DNA of 64,000 nt, taken from contig JAHHIC010000093.1 in assembly GCA_019359035.1 (NCBI GenBank), forward strand, positions 62,001 through 126,000, written 5' to 3'. Shown here piece by piece: positions 38,264 through 47,891 of this stretch. Source of the DNA: Scytonematopsis contorta HA4267-MV1. GTDB lineage: Bacteria; Cyanobacteriota; Cyanobacteriia; Cyanobacteriales; Nostocaceae. Position 1 is the first letter of the stretch. The number at the start of each line of letters is the position of its first letter. Under the pieces are notes generated by a model that made no database searches, had not been told where the DNA came from, and worked only from the letters and a program-made list of their open reading frames with translations. A program made the position numbers and the translations under genes.

Positions 38264-38770
38264 CTAATCAGTACGAAGAACAGAAGACTGCACAATAGCC
38301 TGTGCGTCTAATACAAGTAAAACCTCTTGCTCTTGGACGACACATCCACGCAAATAGGGAACCAAACTGGCAGCTACTTGTCCCATAGGGGAGCGAATTT
38401 CATCTGTCATGAACCGGGTAGTACCGAGTATATCTTGAACAACCAAACCCATGATTACTGATTCGGATTTAATGATAACGACGCTGTACTGTCGCTGCCT
38501 AGCATCCACCGTCTCTAGATTTAATATTTTTGGTAAATCGACAGCCCAAACAATACGACTACGCCAATTCATTAAACCTAAAATGCACAGAGGCATGTTC
38601 GGCATCGGGGTAATCGAATCCACAGGTACAATAATTGCTTCCTGTGTATATCTCATCGATAAGACAGCTGGGGTCTGACTATTCAGCAAAAACTTAAGAT
38701 AACCATCTCCTAAGTCCTGCTGTGGTTGTTTCGACGCGAGTGTAAGTTTTGAACTGTTCATTTTGTTCAA
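38264..38770 (-). CDS. CheW-like scaffold protein (PilI/HmpC type)
   Basis: A 168-residue CheW-domain protein (PVDSITPMPNMPLCILGLMN, WRSRIVWAVDLPKIL, then VIIKSESVIMGLVVQDILGT, LDAQAIVQ). It would couple the MCPs to the CheA-type kinase. Its start overlaps the stop of the CheY-type gene by four bases (ATGA type), so the two are translationally coupled. An N-terminal extension of about 25 residues before the domain is polar. Confidence 0.9.
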   Translation of the reverse strand: MNKMNSSKLTLASKQPQQDLGDGYLKFLLNSQTPAVLSMRYTQEAIIVPVDSITPMPNMPLCILGLMNWRSRIVWAVDLPKILNLETVDARQRQYSVVIIKSESVIMGLVVQDILGTTRFMTDEIRSPMGQVAASLVPYLRGCVVQEQEVLLVLDAQAIVQSSVLRTD

Positions 38771-39159
38771 ATAGCCACCGATTTAATAGCGCGCAGGAGT
38801 TGGTCACGAGTATAAGGCTTTGTTACGTAGGCATCAGCCCCTTGTCGCATTGCCCATAGACGGTCAATTTCTTGATTTTTGGAACTGCAAATTACAATGG
38901 GCACTTTTTGAGTTACCGGATTTTTCTTTAATGAACGACATAATTCAAACCCACTCATACCGGGCATAACTACATCGGTAACGATAACATCTGGATTTTC
39001 TGACAGTGCTTTATCTAATGCTTCTTTTGCTCCGGTCGCCTTAATAACGTTGTAACCACTTTCTTTCAGGAAGTGGCTCATCAATTCCAATTCGCTGGGC
39101 GAATCTTCTACTATCAATATTGTCCCAACCAAAGTAACACTCACCTCATTGTCTCCCAA
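38767..39159 (-). CDS. CheY-like response regulator (PilH/HmpB type)
   Basis: A single receiver domain of 130 residues with the acidic pair near the start (LIVEDSPSE), the phospho-acceptor in DVIVTDVVMPGMSG, the switch serine in IVICSSK and lysine in VTKPYTRDQLL. It has no output domain. It lies between the PATAN regulator and the CheW gene and overlaps the latter by four bases. By analogy to PilH it should modulate the pilus motor or drain phosphate from the kinase. Confidence 0.92.
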   Translation of the reverse strand: MGDNEVSVTLVGTILIVEDSPSELELMSHFLKESGYNVIKATGAKEALDKALSENPDVIVTDVVMPGMSGFELCRSLKKNPVTQKVPIVICSSKNQEIDRLWAMRQGADAYVTKPYTRDQLLRAIKSVAI

Positions 39160-39223
39160 ACAAAATAATTAAATTGAGAATACTAAACTGTCTTAATGCC
39201 TATTCTTCAACTTTGTGGGTGAC

Positions 39224-40312
39224 TTAAGCAAGATGTTTAAACACCATCTTCATTAAATCCGATTGTGTAAAAGGTTTAGTCAAATACCCCGAAGACCTAA
39301 CCATCTTAGCTTTTGCCCTATCGATGAAGCCTGTTCTACCCGTTACCATAATTATTGGCGTATTTTTAAAAGCAGAATGCCTTCTCAAAAGCGAGCAAAG
39401 TTCGTACCCATCCAAATTCGGCATTTCTACATCTAATAAAATCAGGTCAGGCTTGCTCCGAAGTATTTGCATCAAAGCTTTCACTGGGTCATTTATCATC
39501 ACCACCAAAAACGTATTTTCATCCAAAAAATGTTTAATAGACGCCAGCACTGTTGGACTATCATCTATACAAGCAACTGTATATAAATTTTTGCTTGTTC
39601 TTTGAGGAGTTTGATAATTACTTTGATAATTACTTTGATGATTCCTATGGTCATCATTAGTATTTAAATTGTTTTGGGACGTTTCCTCCTGTAGAACTTC
39701 GGTTTCTGCTTCTGCTTGGGGTGCTTCCACTACTGGCATAACTGTGGATGGTGACGCTTCAGAATTTGTTGATTCTACATTTTCCTTGCGTAACTGACTC
39801 TGGCAATATTCTACTAACCCTCGTAAATCCAAGCGAGAAAATCTAGGAAGTTCATCCAACGTTTTTTCTGGATAAAATTCGTAGCTTCCTTGCTTTAAAT
39901 TCAAAAATGACGAAAGCGCTTCCTTTGCCAAATCTTCTATTAGTTTTCCTGCTTGAGGATGGTTAATTGCTCTTTGATTAACTAGCCAGCAAATAGCTTG
40001 ATAGTCTGCGTTTGGTATTGATTGATTTTCCTCACCAGAATCAAATATCGACCTTACCTGAATAATAGTTGCGTTATTCAGGGTCGGAGTTTGCTGAATC
40101 ACTTGCTGCAAGTGTTTTTCTAATCGGTCAAAAACTTGGTCGGAATAAGAAGCGTAAGTAAGTTTACCTTCCTCTAAATAGATTGACCAGGAAATAGTAT
40201 CAGTAAAAACACGCAATAATCCCGTAGCACGACGCCCATTTAGCTGCGCCAGTAGAGACAGTGGATGTAGCTTTTGTAGGAACTTGTAACTACTTATGGG
40301 AGTTGTACTCAT
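39224..40312 (-). CDS. PATAN-domain response regulator (PatA/PilG/HmpA type)
   Basis: A 362-residue protein. The N-terminal PATAN (DUF4388) domain reads FLQKLHPLSLLAQLNGRRAT, then GLLRVF, SIYLEEGKLTYASYS and further on ILRSIFDSGEENQ-like helices up to about 180. A low-complexity Glu/Asn/Gln/Ser linker (about 185-240) and a C-terminal receiver (VACIDDSPTVLASI, PDLILLDVEMPNLDGYELC, IIMVTGRTG, GYLTKPFTQSDL) follow. This layout is that of PatA and PilG of cyanobacteria. As first gene of the locus it probably carries the main promoter in the long upstream spacer. Confidence 0.93.
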   Translation of the reverse strand: MSTTPISSYKFLQKLHPLSLLAQLNGRRATGLLRVFTDTISWSIYLEEGKLTYASYSDQVFDRLEKHLQQVIQQTPTLNNATIIQVRSIFDSGEENQSIPNADYQAICWLVNQRAINHPQAGKLIEDLAKEALSSFLNLKQGSYEFYPEKTLDELPRFSRLDLRGLVEYCQSQLRKENVESTNSEASPSTVMPVVEAPQAEAETEVLQEETSQNNLNTNDDHRNHQSNYQSNYQTPQRTSKNLYTVACIDDSPTVLASIKHFLDENTFLVVMINDPVKALMQILRSKPDLILLDVEMPNLDGYELCSLLRRHSAFKNTPIIMVTGRTGFIDRAKAKMVRSSGYLTKPFTQSDLMKMVFKHLA

Positions 40313-41355
40313 TTGGTGTTTAAGTGGCTAAATTAGATACTTCCTTTATAATCCAGTACAGGGCTTTATGTTAATCTTTGCGACGATTTACAGAAAATTT
40401 TTGTAATTAAAACAACAAACAAGTAGGTTGAATTTTCTGTTCTAAATCGTCTGTAGATACATTGAGAAGCGCTTTTAGCAACCTCTATACACTGCAAGTG
40501 CTAGTCATTTTACTTAGCTGTACTATGATTACCAGAGATACCGAAAAAAAAGTCAATAAATTGTACAAACGACATAAAGCCAACAGATACTGTTATACAC
40601 ACTATTTGATACAACCCTAATAACAGAGTTTTATCTAGCAAGAGAAAACTTGTTCAGCATCAGTATTCGCACTTAAGTATAATACGGTTTACCAATATCC
40701 GGTAAGCTCTAAAACCTAATCAGTACAATCACTTAGCAGAATCTTTATAATCTTAACAAATTAAACAAATTTTTTGTAAACTAATAAACTGTAATATTTC
40801 TTTAGTTGTGACTGCTAATCGGTTATATCTTAATCAAGTATGTAGTCAAAATTCAAGTTTAAAAAGTTACAAGTTTAACTAAACGTAAAAATATACAGAG
40901 AATAAAAGATACAACATTTTTGTTGCATTTTTTACATACTACAAGAGTAAATATTTAGAAAGCCACTATTCTTGATTCCGTAGCTAAATTCAAATCAATT
41001 TTATTTAAGTATTTCTATTTTACTAAGATACAAACTCAATATATATAAATTAATAGTGATGTATTTTTTGCAATTGTGTAAATAATTAGACAACTGATTC
41101 TAAACGGATGTAACGCAATATTGCTAATTTATAGCACATTGAATACCTCCACGTTGGCTCGTTCCACTTCGCGTAGCGTCCGATAAAAGATAGCTCAACA
41201 AACGATTAAAGTCAAAAAGAAGGCAGAAGGCATGAGGAAAGAGAAGAAAGAAGGAATTAATTGGTAAATACATACCAAAAAGGTTGGGTTTCCCAAAACC
41301 ATGACGAAGCGTAACGCTGTGCGAACAACCCAACTTACAATTAATAAAATTATAG
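40313..41355. other. Long AT-rich spacer upstream of the chemotaxis-like locus
   Basis: About one kilobase without a supportable gene. It holds the presumed promoter of the leftward locus, but I could not pick out a convincing single promoter by eye. Towards the right end (41150-41190 and 41300-41330) are pieces of the GCGTAGCGTCCG / CGAAGCG element family. Small frames at 41124-41395 are made of these repeats and of the tRNA and are not credible. Confidence 0.45.
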
Positions 41356-41438
41356 TGCGGATGAAAGGACTTGAACCTTCACGCCTTGTGGGCACTAGAA
41401 CCTAAATCTAGCACGTCTGCCAATTCCGCCACATCCGC
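41356..41438 (-). tRNA. tRNA-Leu(UAG)
   Basis: On the minus strand GCGGATG pairs with CATCCGC, discriminator A, and no CCA is encoded. The D-arm is GGCGGAATTGGCAGACG and the anticodon stem-loop CTAGA-TTTAGGT-TCTAG has anticodon TAG. A long variable arm (TGCCCACAAGGCG) marks a class II tRNA, and the T-arm is AAGGTTCAAGTCCTT. There is no intron, in contrast to tRNA-Leu(UAA) of cyanobacteria. Confidence 0.95.
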
Positions 41439-41514
41439 ATTCGTTCATAATATCATAAGAAAATCCCGATAGCAAGAAAAAGGAAGAAGTTAGAACGCAA
41501 AACGTAATTGCGAG

Positions 41515-41583
41515 TTGCGAATTGCGTTCGCGTATCCGAAGCGGACGCTACGCGAACACGGAGTGTTCCCTCTGAGGGAATAG
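41515..41583. repeat. GCGTATCCGAAGCGGACGC element with heptamer flank
   Basis: GCGAGTTGCGAATTGCG heptamers are followed by CGCGTATCCGAAGCGGACGC, then TACGCGAACACGGAGTGTTCCCTCTGAGGGAA. This nested palindrome family also occurs near 28399 and, in pieces, at 31748 and 41154. It lies in the spacer between tRNA-Leu and alr. Confidence 0.7.
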
Positions 41584-41616
41584 TCAGCTTATTGCGAATT
41601 GTTTAATCTGCCTTCT

Positions 41617-42804
41617 TTAGCTAACTGCCACACGTGGTAAACGGTGTTTGAAACTGCACAGTATTTCCCAAGAAATTGTACCCAGTTGTGTAGCCCAATC
41701 GTCTGCTGTGATTTCTTCATCTCCGTCTTGTCCCAGCAAGGTGACTATTTCTCCTTCTTGGATATCATCGATTGCGCTCACATCTAACATTAATTGGTCC
41801 ATAGTGATAGAGCCAATTTGGGAAACTCTTTGACCGCGAATTAAAACTTGCATTTTATTCGAAAGATTGCGCGGTACTCCGTCAGCATAGCCAATACCAA
41901 CAACCGCAATACGCATGTCTTCTGGGGCTATATACGTATATCCGTAGCTTACACCCGTTCCTTTTCCAATTGTTTTTACTTGTGTGACCCTTGCTCTCAC
42001 TTGCATTACCCCTTTGAGATTTACCCCTGCTTTCAAATGAGGTGCTGGTGATAATCCGTAAATTGCTAAACCCGGACGCACCATGTCGTAGTGTAAACTT
42101 GAGTCAACTAAAGTACCCGCTGAATTCGCAAAATGCACGCAAGGCAGCTTTATCCCCAACGCTTTAATTTCGTTAATTGCTTTTTCAAATCTCTGATGCT
42201 GGAGATTCATGACGGTGGTATCGGGGCTATCAGCAGTAGCTAAATGCGAATAAATGCCACTCATATTTAAATGAGGCAAACGCTGCACAAATTGCACGAA
42301 TTCTCCTGCGCTTTGCCAATTTGTACCAAGCCTGGACATACCCGTATCTATCATCACATGTACGGGCAGGGAAGAATTATAATTAACTGCTTCCAATTCT
42401 TGTGAAAAGACTAGCGCTTGCTTGGGGCTATATATAGTCGGTTGTAATCGCCAATGAGCGATAGCGTGAATCTGTTCAGGTGTATGGGTTGCCCCTAAAA
42501 TTAAAATCGGAGCTTGAATACCAGCTTCCCGTAGCTGAATTCCTTCCGGGACTGTCGCAACTCCCAACCAAGTGGCCCCATTTTGTAAAGCTGTCTTGGC
42601 AACTGTTACAGCTCCATGCCCGTAAGCATCAGCTTTGACTACAGCTAAAATACTAGTAGTATCAGATACTATTTTTTTTAACTGCTGAACATTATGAGAC
42701 AAAGCGCCTAAATTAATTTCTACCCAAGCACGTTGCGAAAACCAAACATAGGCATCACATTGCTGGCTAACAGTAACCCCTGGGGTTTGCTCATGACTTA
42801 ACAT
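41617..42804 (-). CDS. alr: Alanine racemase
   Basis: A PLP enzyme making D-alanine for peptidoglycan. The 395-residue protein has Lys57 in SILAVVKADAYGHG (Schiff base to PLP), MIDTGMSRLG, the substrate-binding MVRPGLAIYG and the second catalytic base in GVSYGYTY, then VGIGYADGVPR and the C-terminal beta domain with GSITMDQLMLDV. About 20 residues precede the usual start at WVEINLGAL. An inner start is possible but not needed. Confidence 0.95.
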   Translation of the reverse strand: MLSHEQTPGVTVSQQCDAYVWFSQRAWVEINLGALSHNVQQLKKIVSDTTSILAVVKADAYGHGAVTVAKTALQNGATWLGVATVPEGIQLREAGIQAPILILGATHTPEQIHAIAHWRLQPTIYSPKQALVFSQELEAVNYNSSLPVHVMIDTGMSRLGTNWQSAGEFVQFVQRLPHLNMSGIYSHLATADSPDTTVMNLQHQRFEKAINEIKALGIKLPCVHFANSAGTLVDSSLHYDMVRPGLAIYGLSPAPHLKAGVNLKGVMQVRARVTQVKTIGKGTGVSYGYTYIAPEDMRIAVVGIGYADGVPRNLSNKMQVLIRGQRVSQIGSITMDQLMLDVSAIDDIQEGEIVTLLGQDGDEEITADDWATQLGTISWEILCSFKHRLPRVAVS

Positions 42805-43198
42805 TTACACTCACTCCTCATCACACCAAATACTTCGTGACTTCCTTCTTCATTCTTTAAAGAAGCGCTTCCGAATTATTTGGAAGTTTAACCCTCATCA
42901 TCAATCAGGGCAAGTGTAGTCAGTATAATATATGTATATATTACAACTTTAATATCTATTGTATGAAGGTAACATGAACAACCCTTTATTACTTAGATGA
43001 GTTTTATCTATTTCAGCTTTAACCTTTAATTTTCAACTTTGAAAGGAATAGCTACTGGATTTGTTCTACCGTAAATACACTTAATTATATGTAAAAAAAA
43101 CGGGTATTATTATTAAAGTATCATTTTATTTCGATGCCAAAGCGAGATATAATTGTGTTAATATATGTAAAATTAATACCACCTTTGAGCGTCAATCA
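42805..43198. other. Divergent spacer between alr and the HNH gene
   Basis: AT-rich, with no coding frame. It must hold promoters for both divergent genes, but I could not assign a specific -10/-35 pair with confidence. Confidence 0.35.
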
Positions 43199-43696
43199 AT
43201 GGGGAAGGTTTTAGTCTTAAACGCTTCTTACGAACCGCTCAACATAACGAGCTGGCGACGAGCTGTAGTTTTGCTTATTAAAGGCAAAGCCGAGCGAGTA
43301 GAAATGAATAAAAAGCATATCTACTCAGATTTTCCGCTACCAACGGTAATTAGGCTGCGCCATTATGTGAAGGTTCCTTACAAGGAAATCCCTCTGACAC
43401 GCCGAAATATATTGCATCGTGATGGTCACAGTTGCCAATATTGCGGCTATACAGGGGATGAATTGACTCTAGACCACGTAATACCGCGTTCTCGAGCAGG
43501 AGGTGATTCTTGGGAAAACATAGTTACAGCTTGTGTACGCTGTAACGTCAAAAAAGGAAGCAGAACGCCTAACGAGGCTAATATGCCATTGCGACATCCG
43601 CCTCGCAGACCTTATAGTAGTCTATACTTTGAAGTCAGCAAGCATGTTAACACAGGTTCACACCAAGAGTGGCAAAAATATGTGATAGGTATGTGA
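43199..43696 (+). CDS. HNH endonuclease family protein
   Basis: A 165-residue protein of the short HNH type common in cyanobacteria. It begins MGKVLVLNASYEPLNITSWRRA and contains CQYCGYTGDELTLDHVIPRS with one CxxC pair, the His-Val-Ile-Pro catalytic segment, then GGDSWENIVTACVRCNVKK with the Asn and second CxxC. The zinc-held beta-beta-alpha metal fold is intact, so it is probably active on DNA. It is not part of a mobile intron or intein. The biological role of this family, conserved outside mobile elements, is not established. Confidence 0.9.
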   Translation: MGKVLVLNASYEPLNITSWRRAVVLLIKGKAERVEMNKKHIYSDFPLPTVIRLRHYVKVPYKEIPLTRRNILHRDGHSCQYCGYTGDELTLDHVIPRSRAGGDSWENIVTACVRCNVKKGSRTPNEANMPLRHPPRRPYSSLYFEVSKHVNTGSHQEWQKYVIGM

Positions 43697-44289
43697 CACT
43701 CTTTGTCTGGGCTTTGAACATTCAGCCATCCTCATCCTTGTGTTTTTCTTTCCTGAATCCTGGCAAGAACAGTGAGAGAAAAACTAGGAAGGGTTGGCTG
43801 ATTTTGAGTGCTAACAAGTTACTGCGGTATTTCGCTATACTATATCTTTGTTTTTCCCGATGGATTTGCATTTTAAAACAAATCGCTCATTTCTAACAAA
43901 CTCTCATGCCTGGGTCAAGTCTACAGATAGTTCTTCCTTTCAAGAATTTACTGCTTGATTTGGCTTTGTTTGTCTGTGAGCGCAGTTCCCTTATGGTGTA
44001 AAGGTTTGGTTAGTTCCAAATTCTTTGCCTGGAAATTGCAAACCTAACTACTATAACATACATGTTTAGAAAAGCAAGGGGAATGGCGACTAGCTCCCAA
44101 ATACCAATTTTTACTTAAAAAAGAAATTATTTAGTGTTTTTATTAGAAAAATCTATTGTTGTAGGTAGTGTCACCTGTGTATATTTTTGCGAAGATCAGC
44201 TATGAGTAGCGAAATGAGTGGAAAGAAAGTTGTAGTATTTCTTAACAAATCATCATATTCAAAACATAAAATTCAACAACAAGATTCCT
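43697..44289. other. Spacer without a supportable gene
   Basis: No recognisable gene. A 75-codon frame at 43669-43896 overlaps the HNH gene's end and has no family features. The right part near the DHH gene is AT-rich and should hold its promoter. Confidence 0.4.
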
Positions 44290-45570
44290 ATGCAATTAAA
44301 TTCTCGCTTTAATCAACTTGAGGGTTTTTCTTTGACACCAGATTTGAATTCGGAAGATGGGGACATACATCCAGAGGGATTGGAAGTTTCCCAAAAAAAG
44401 CTACCAATTTCTTTAGTGGTTAATGATAATAATAATTGTTCCGTTCGGGGTAATTTTTTGCCTCAATCTAAGTCAGAAGAGTTGCACGAAACATTGCTGG
44501 CACATAGAAACGAACGGCAGTTAGTGATTTTGCAAGATTTTCCCGACCCAGATGCTCTTTCAAGTGCTTGGGCTTATCAATTAATTGCTCAGCAATATGA
44601 CATAAAATGTGAAATTATCTATGCTGGTACTCTCAGTCATCAGGAAAATATTGCTTTAGTTAAGTTGACTGGTTTACCTGCCCAACGCTGGACAATTCAG
44701 ACCCTTAAGGGTAAAGATTTGTCTTCCTATCATGGTTACGTTTTAATTGATAATCAAGGAACGACCAGTCAGTTGATGTCCGTGGTGAATCAAGCAGGAA
44801 TTCCTTCGGTGGTAATAATTGACCATCATAGTTTTCAAGGTGAACTCAAGTCAGAATTTTTAGATATTCGTCCTTCTGTACGAGCAACAGCGACTATTTT
44901 TTCTCAATACCTACAGACTGGATTACTGAGTTTAGATAACAGTAATAGCCAACATGTAAAGTGCGCTACAGCATTGATGCATGGCTTGCGTTCTGATACA
45001 AATCGACTGATGCAAGCGCAAGAAGAGGACTTTATGGCTGCTGCTTATCTTAGTAGATTTTGCGATGCTCAACTGCTAAACGCGGTTTTACAAGCAAACC
45101 GCTCTAAGCGGGTAATGGATGTTATTGAACGAGCATTAAAAAACCGCATGGTACAAAATAACTTTTCCATTGCGGGTGTTGGCTATCTACGCTACGAAGA
45201 CCGCGATGCGATTCCCCAAGCCGCCGATTTTCTTGTAACAGAAGAAAATGTTCATACTGCGGTTGTGTATGGAATAGTTCACGACGAAGACGAGCAGCTA
45301 GAGGTAGTGGTAGGCTCTTTAAGGACAACCAAGCTAACGTTAGACCCTGATGAGTTTTTGAAAGAGTCTTTTGGTCAAGATAGTAGCGGACGGTTTTTTG
45401 GTGGTGGAAGAACAAGTGCAGGTGGTTTTGAAATACCAATGGGGTTTTTATCTGGTGGGAATGAAAACTCAGCCTATGCGAAGATGAAATGGGATGTATT
45501 TGATGCTCAAATAAAACAAAAACTGCTGAAGTTAGTCAACCCGAAAGATAATCCGATTCACCAAGAATAG
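44290..45570 (+). CDS. DHH-family phosphoesterase (NrnA/RecJ-like)
   Basis: A 426-residue cytosolic protein. The DHH domain shows FPDPDALSSAWA (motif with paired Asp), YVLIDNQG and VVIIDHHSFQGE (the DHH signature near residue 180). The C-terminal DHHA1 domain ends with GRFFGGGRTSAGGFEIPMG, the substrate-binding glycine motif. NrnA-type enzymes degrade nanoRNA or pAp. The order DHH then DHHA1 fits, but RecJ-like single-strand exonuclease or cyclic dinucleotide breakdown are alternatives. An N-terminal extension of about 65 residues before the domain is low in conservation. Confidence 0.88.
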   Translation: MQLNSRFNQLEGFSLTPDLNSEDGDIHPEGLEVSQKKLPISLVVNDNNNCSVRGNFLPQSKSEELHETLLAHRNERQLVILQDFPDPDALSSAWAYQLIAQQYDIKCEIIYAGTLSHQENIALVKLTGLPAQRWTIQTLKGKDLSSYHGYVLIDNQGTTSQLMSVVNQAGIPSVVIIDHHSFQGELKSEFLDIRPSVRATATIFSQYLQTGLLSLDNSNSQHVKCATALMHGLRSDTNRLMQAQEEDFMAAAYLSRFCDAQLLNAVLQANRSKRVMDVIERALKNRMVQNNFSIAGVGYLRYEDRDAIPQAADFLVTEENVHTAVVYGIVHDEDEQLEVVVGSLRTTKLTLDPDEFLKESFGQDSSGRFFGGGRTSAGGFEIPMGFLSGGNENSAYAKMKWDVFDAQIKQKLLKLVNPKDNPIHQE

Positions 45571-45660
45571 TTAGTTGTCAGTTCTCGGTTGTCAGTCGTC
45601 AGTTGCCAGTTGCTAGCGGTCTAATAATCAGCAGTCAGCAGTCAGCAGTCAACAGTCAAC
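45571..45660. repeat. STRR heptamers (GTTGTCAGT / CAGCAGT types)
   Basis: Degenerate 7-bp units (AGTTGTC, AGTTGCC) followed by CAGCAGT/CAACAGT units fill the spacer between the DHH gene and sixA. Confidence 0.8.
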
Positions 45661-45670
45661 AATTCAAAAC

Positions 45671-46165
45671 ATGGAACTTTATCTAATTCGTCATGGTATT
45701 GCTCAAGAAAAAGAAGATAACTTACCAGATGAGGAACGTACACTAACAAAGGAGGGATACCAAAAAACGGAGAAAGTTGCTCTTGCTCTGAAAAAACTTG
45801 GCTTGAAATTTGATTTAATCCTGACTAGTCCGTTAGTACGAGCGAAACAGACAGCAGAAATTCTTTTCAAAACGGGTTTGGCTCCCAAAGTCGAGGAATG
45901 TAAGCACCTTGCTCCTGATGGTTTGATTGAGCGTTGGGTAAAAGAATGGTTGGAAGCAAAAAATTATTCTCCTGATACCCAACTTGCTCTGGTAGGACAT
46001 GAACCAGATTTGAGTTCTTGGGCAGAAATTCTTCTTTGGGGAGATGCCAAAGAGAGCCTTGTCTTGAAAAAAGCGGGTATGATCGGGATAAAGCTGCCAG
46101 AAAAAGGCTCTCCATTGGGTTGCAGTCAAATGTTTCTGCTGACACCACCCAAATACTTGGTATAA
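45671..46165 (+). CDS. sixA: Phosphohistidine phosphatase SixA
   Basis: A 164-residue histidine-phosphatase-fold enzyme. The phospho-acceptor lies in YLIRHGIAQE (RHG near residue 7-9), followed by LTSPLVRAKQTAEIL and the second catalytic His in ALVGHEPDLSSW. SixA removes phosphate from histidine in Hpt domains. The large Hpt-bearing kinase gene is about 10 kb away, so a link to it is possible but only speculative. It is the short cyanobacterial form, without extensions. Confidence 0.92.
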   Translation: MELYLIRHGIAQEKEDNLPDEERTLTKEGYQKTEKVALALKKLGLKFDLILTSPLVRAKQTAEILFKTGLAPKVEECKHLAPDGLIERWVKEWLEAKNYSPDTQLALVGHEPDLSSWAEILLWGDAKESLVLKKAGMIGIKLPEKGSPLGCSQMFLLTPPKYLV

Positions 46166-46280
46166 CAGTTTTTCAATATTTATTGGGGAATTCTTCTGTA
46201 CGAATGAATACTTTTATATCAGTATCAATTTCTGGTAAGTTGAGAGTCGGCTAAACTTTCACTCATAGAACGGTGTTGCC

Positions 46281-47420
46281 ATGTTGGTGTGCGAATATAA
46301 GCCTGGGTTGGAAGGAATTCCCGCAGCCCAGTCGGCTATCAGTTATGTTGATGGGCTTCAAGGATTACTAGAATATCGTGGTATCCGCATTGAAGAATTA
46401 GCAGAGAAAAGTACATTTTTGGAAACTTCCTACCTGTTAATTTGGGGTAAATTGCCCACCAAAGAAGAACTTCATGATTTCGAGCAAGAAATCTACTCCC
46501 ACAGACGGATAAAATACCGTATCCGGGATATGATGAAATCTTTTCCCGAAAGCGGTCATCCAATGGATGCACTACAAGCCTCTGCTGCGGCTTTGGGCTT
46601 GTTTTATTCGCGGCGTGACCTGCATAACCCTGTTTACATTCGGGATGCTGTAGTACGTTTGTTGGCAACTATTCCTACAATGGTGGCGGCGTTCCAATTA
46701 ATGCGGAAGGGTAACGACCCCATTAGACCTAACGATAATTTAGATTATTCCGCCAACTTTTTGTACATGCTTAACGAGAAGGAACCCGACCCGTTAGCAT
46801 CAAAAATTATGGATGTGTGTTTAATTCTTCATGCCGAACACACAATGAATGCTTCTACCTTTAGTGCCAGAGTAACCGCTTCTACCCTAACTGACCCCTA
46901 CGCTGTGGTCGCAAGTGCTGTGGGGACTTTAGGTGGTCCCCTGCATGGTGGGGCAAACGAAGAAGTTATTCAAATGTTAGAAGAAATTGGTAGCGTCGAA
47001 AACGTGCGTCCTTACATCGATACTTGTTTGGAACGCAAATCGAAAATTATGGGTTTTGGACACCGCGTTTATAAAGTCAAAGACCCACGCGCTACGATTT
47101 TGCAAGATTTGTCTGAACAACTTTTTGCGAAGTTTGGCAGTGACAAATACTATGACATTGCCCTTGAGATGGAGCGCGTTGTGGAAGAAAAACTCGCTCA
47201 TAAAGGCATTTATCCCAACGTTGACTTTTATTCCGGCTTACTGTATAGAAAACTAGGGATTCCCACAGATATCTTTACACCAATTTTTGCGATCGCCCGG
47301 GTTGCAGGTTGGTTAGCACACTGGAAAGAGCAGTTGGCAGAAAACAGGATTTTCCGTCCGACCCAAGTTTATAACGGTCAGCACGAGGTTAAATACAGCC
47401 CGATTGAGGAGCGGGAGTAG
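46281..47420 (+). CDS. gltA: Citrate synthase
   Basis: Condenses acetyl-CoA and oxaloacetate at the head of the (in cyanobacteria branched) citric acid cycle. The 379-residue protein is of the short bacterial type II-like form. Catalytic residues are in HAEHTMNASTFSAR, GGPLHGGANEEV and MGFGHRVYKVKDPR, and the aspartate in YPNVDFYSGLLY. It starts at ATG 46281 and precedes the ndhAIGE genes, a neighbourhood common in filamentous cyanobacteria. Confidence 0.96.
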   Translation: MLVCEYKPGLEGIPAAQSAISYVDGLQGLLEYRGIRIEELAEKSTFLETSYLLIWGKLPTKEELHDFEQEIYSHRRIKYRIRDMMKSFPESGHPMDALQASAAALGLFYSRRDLHNPVYIRDAVVRLLATIPTMVAAFQLMRKGNDPIRPNDNLDYSANFLYMLNEKEPDPLASKIMDVCLILHAEHTMNASTFSARVTASTLTDPYAVVASAVGTLGGPLHGGANEEVIQMLEEIGSVENVRPYIDTCLERKSKIMGFGHRVYKVKDPRATILQDLSEQLFAKFGSDKYYDIALEMERVVEEKLAHKGIYPNVDFYSGLLYRKLGIPTDIFTPIFAIARVAGWLAHWKEQLAENRIFRPTQVYNGQHEVKYSPIEERE

Positions 47421-47891
47421 GGAAAACAATTCGCAATTCGCAATTCGCAATTCGCAATTTCCGAGGAAATTGGGTAATTATCCAACGAATCGCGAGCTGA
47501 GAAGTTGGGAATGGGAAGTTGGGGGTATGAACTGCTAATTGCGAATTGCGAATTGTCCTCCCCACTCCCTCTTATTTGCTGATACTAACCATAAGTAGAA
47601 TCTCTTCATTTAGGGAATGAGTGAAAAACATCCAGCGATATACTAATCATGGGGTAAATGTAAAAAATCTTAACTCAGGGTCATTTTAAGTAGAATTATT
47701 AAGGGTTTAATTTACGGTTATTCACCCAAAAAAAAGAGTTTAATGCTAAATAACTCTATAACACAGGTTTTAAAGAGTTCCTAGCCAATAGCATAAAAAC
47801 TCTATTTTAAAAAGGCACTTTTAAACAAATGCCGATTCTTCTTTCCTCCTATCCCTAAAGGGACAGGTTTCCACACGAACCGTGAAACTTT
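47421..47891. other. gltA-ndhA spacer with STRR block and leader hairpins
   Basis: ATTCGCA heptamers at 47429-47460 and GCGAATT-type units near 47536-47556 are STRR repeats. The middle is AT-rich. Just before ndhA are two small hairpins, CCTATCCC-TAAA-GGGACAGG (about 47849-47868) and TTTCCACACG/CGTGAAA (to about 47888), which would lie in the ndhA leader. No gene is seen. Confidence 0.6.

Noticed and set aside
43669-43896. 75-codon gene after the HNH gene
   Set aside because: It overlaps the HNH gene's end, has no family pattern and no ribosome-binding site.
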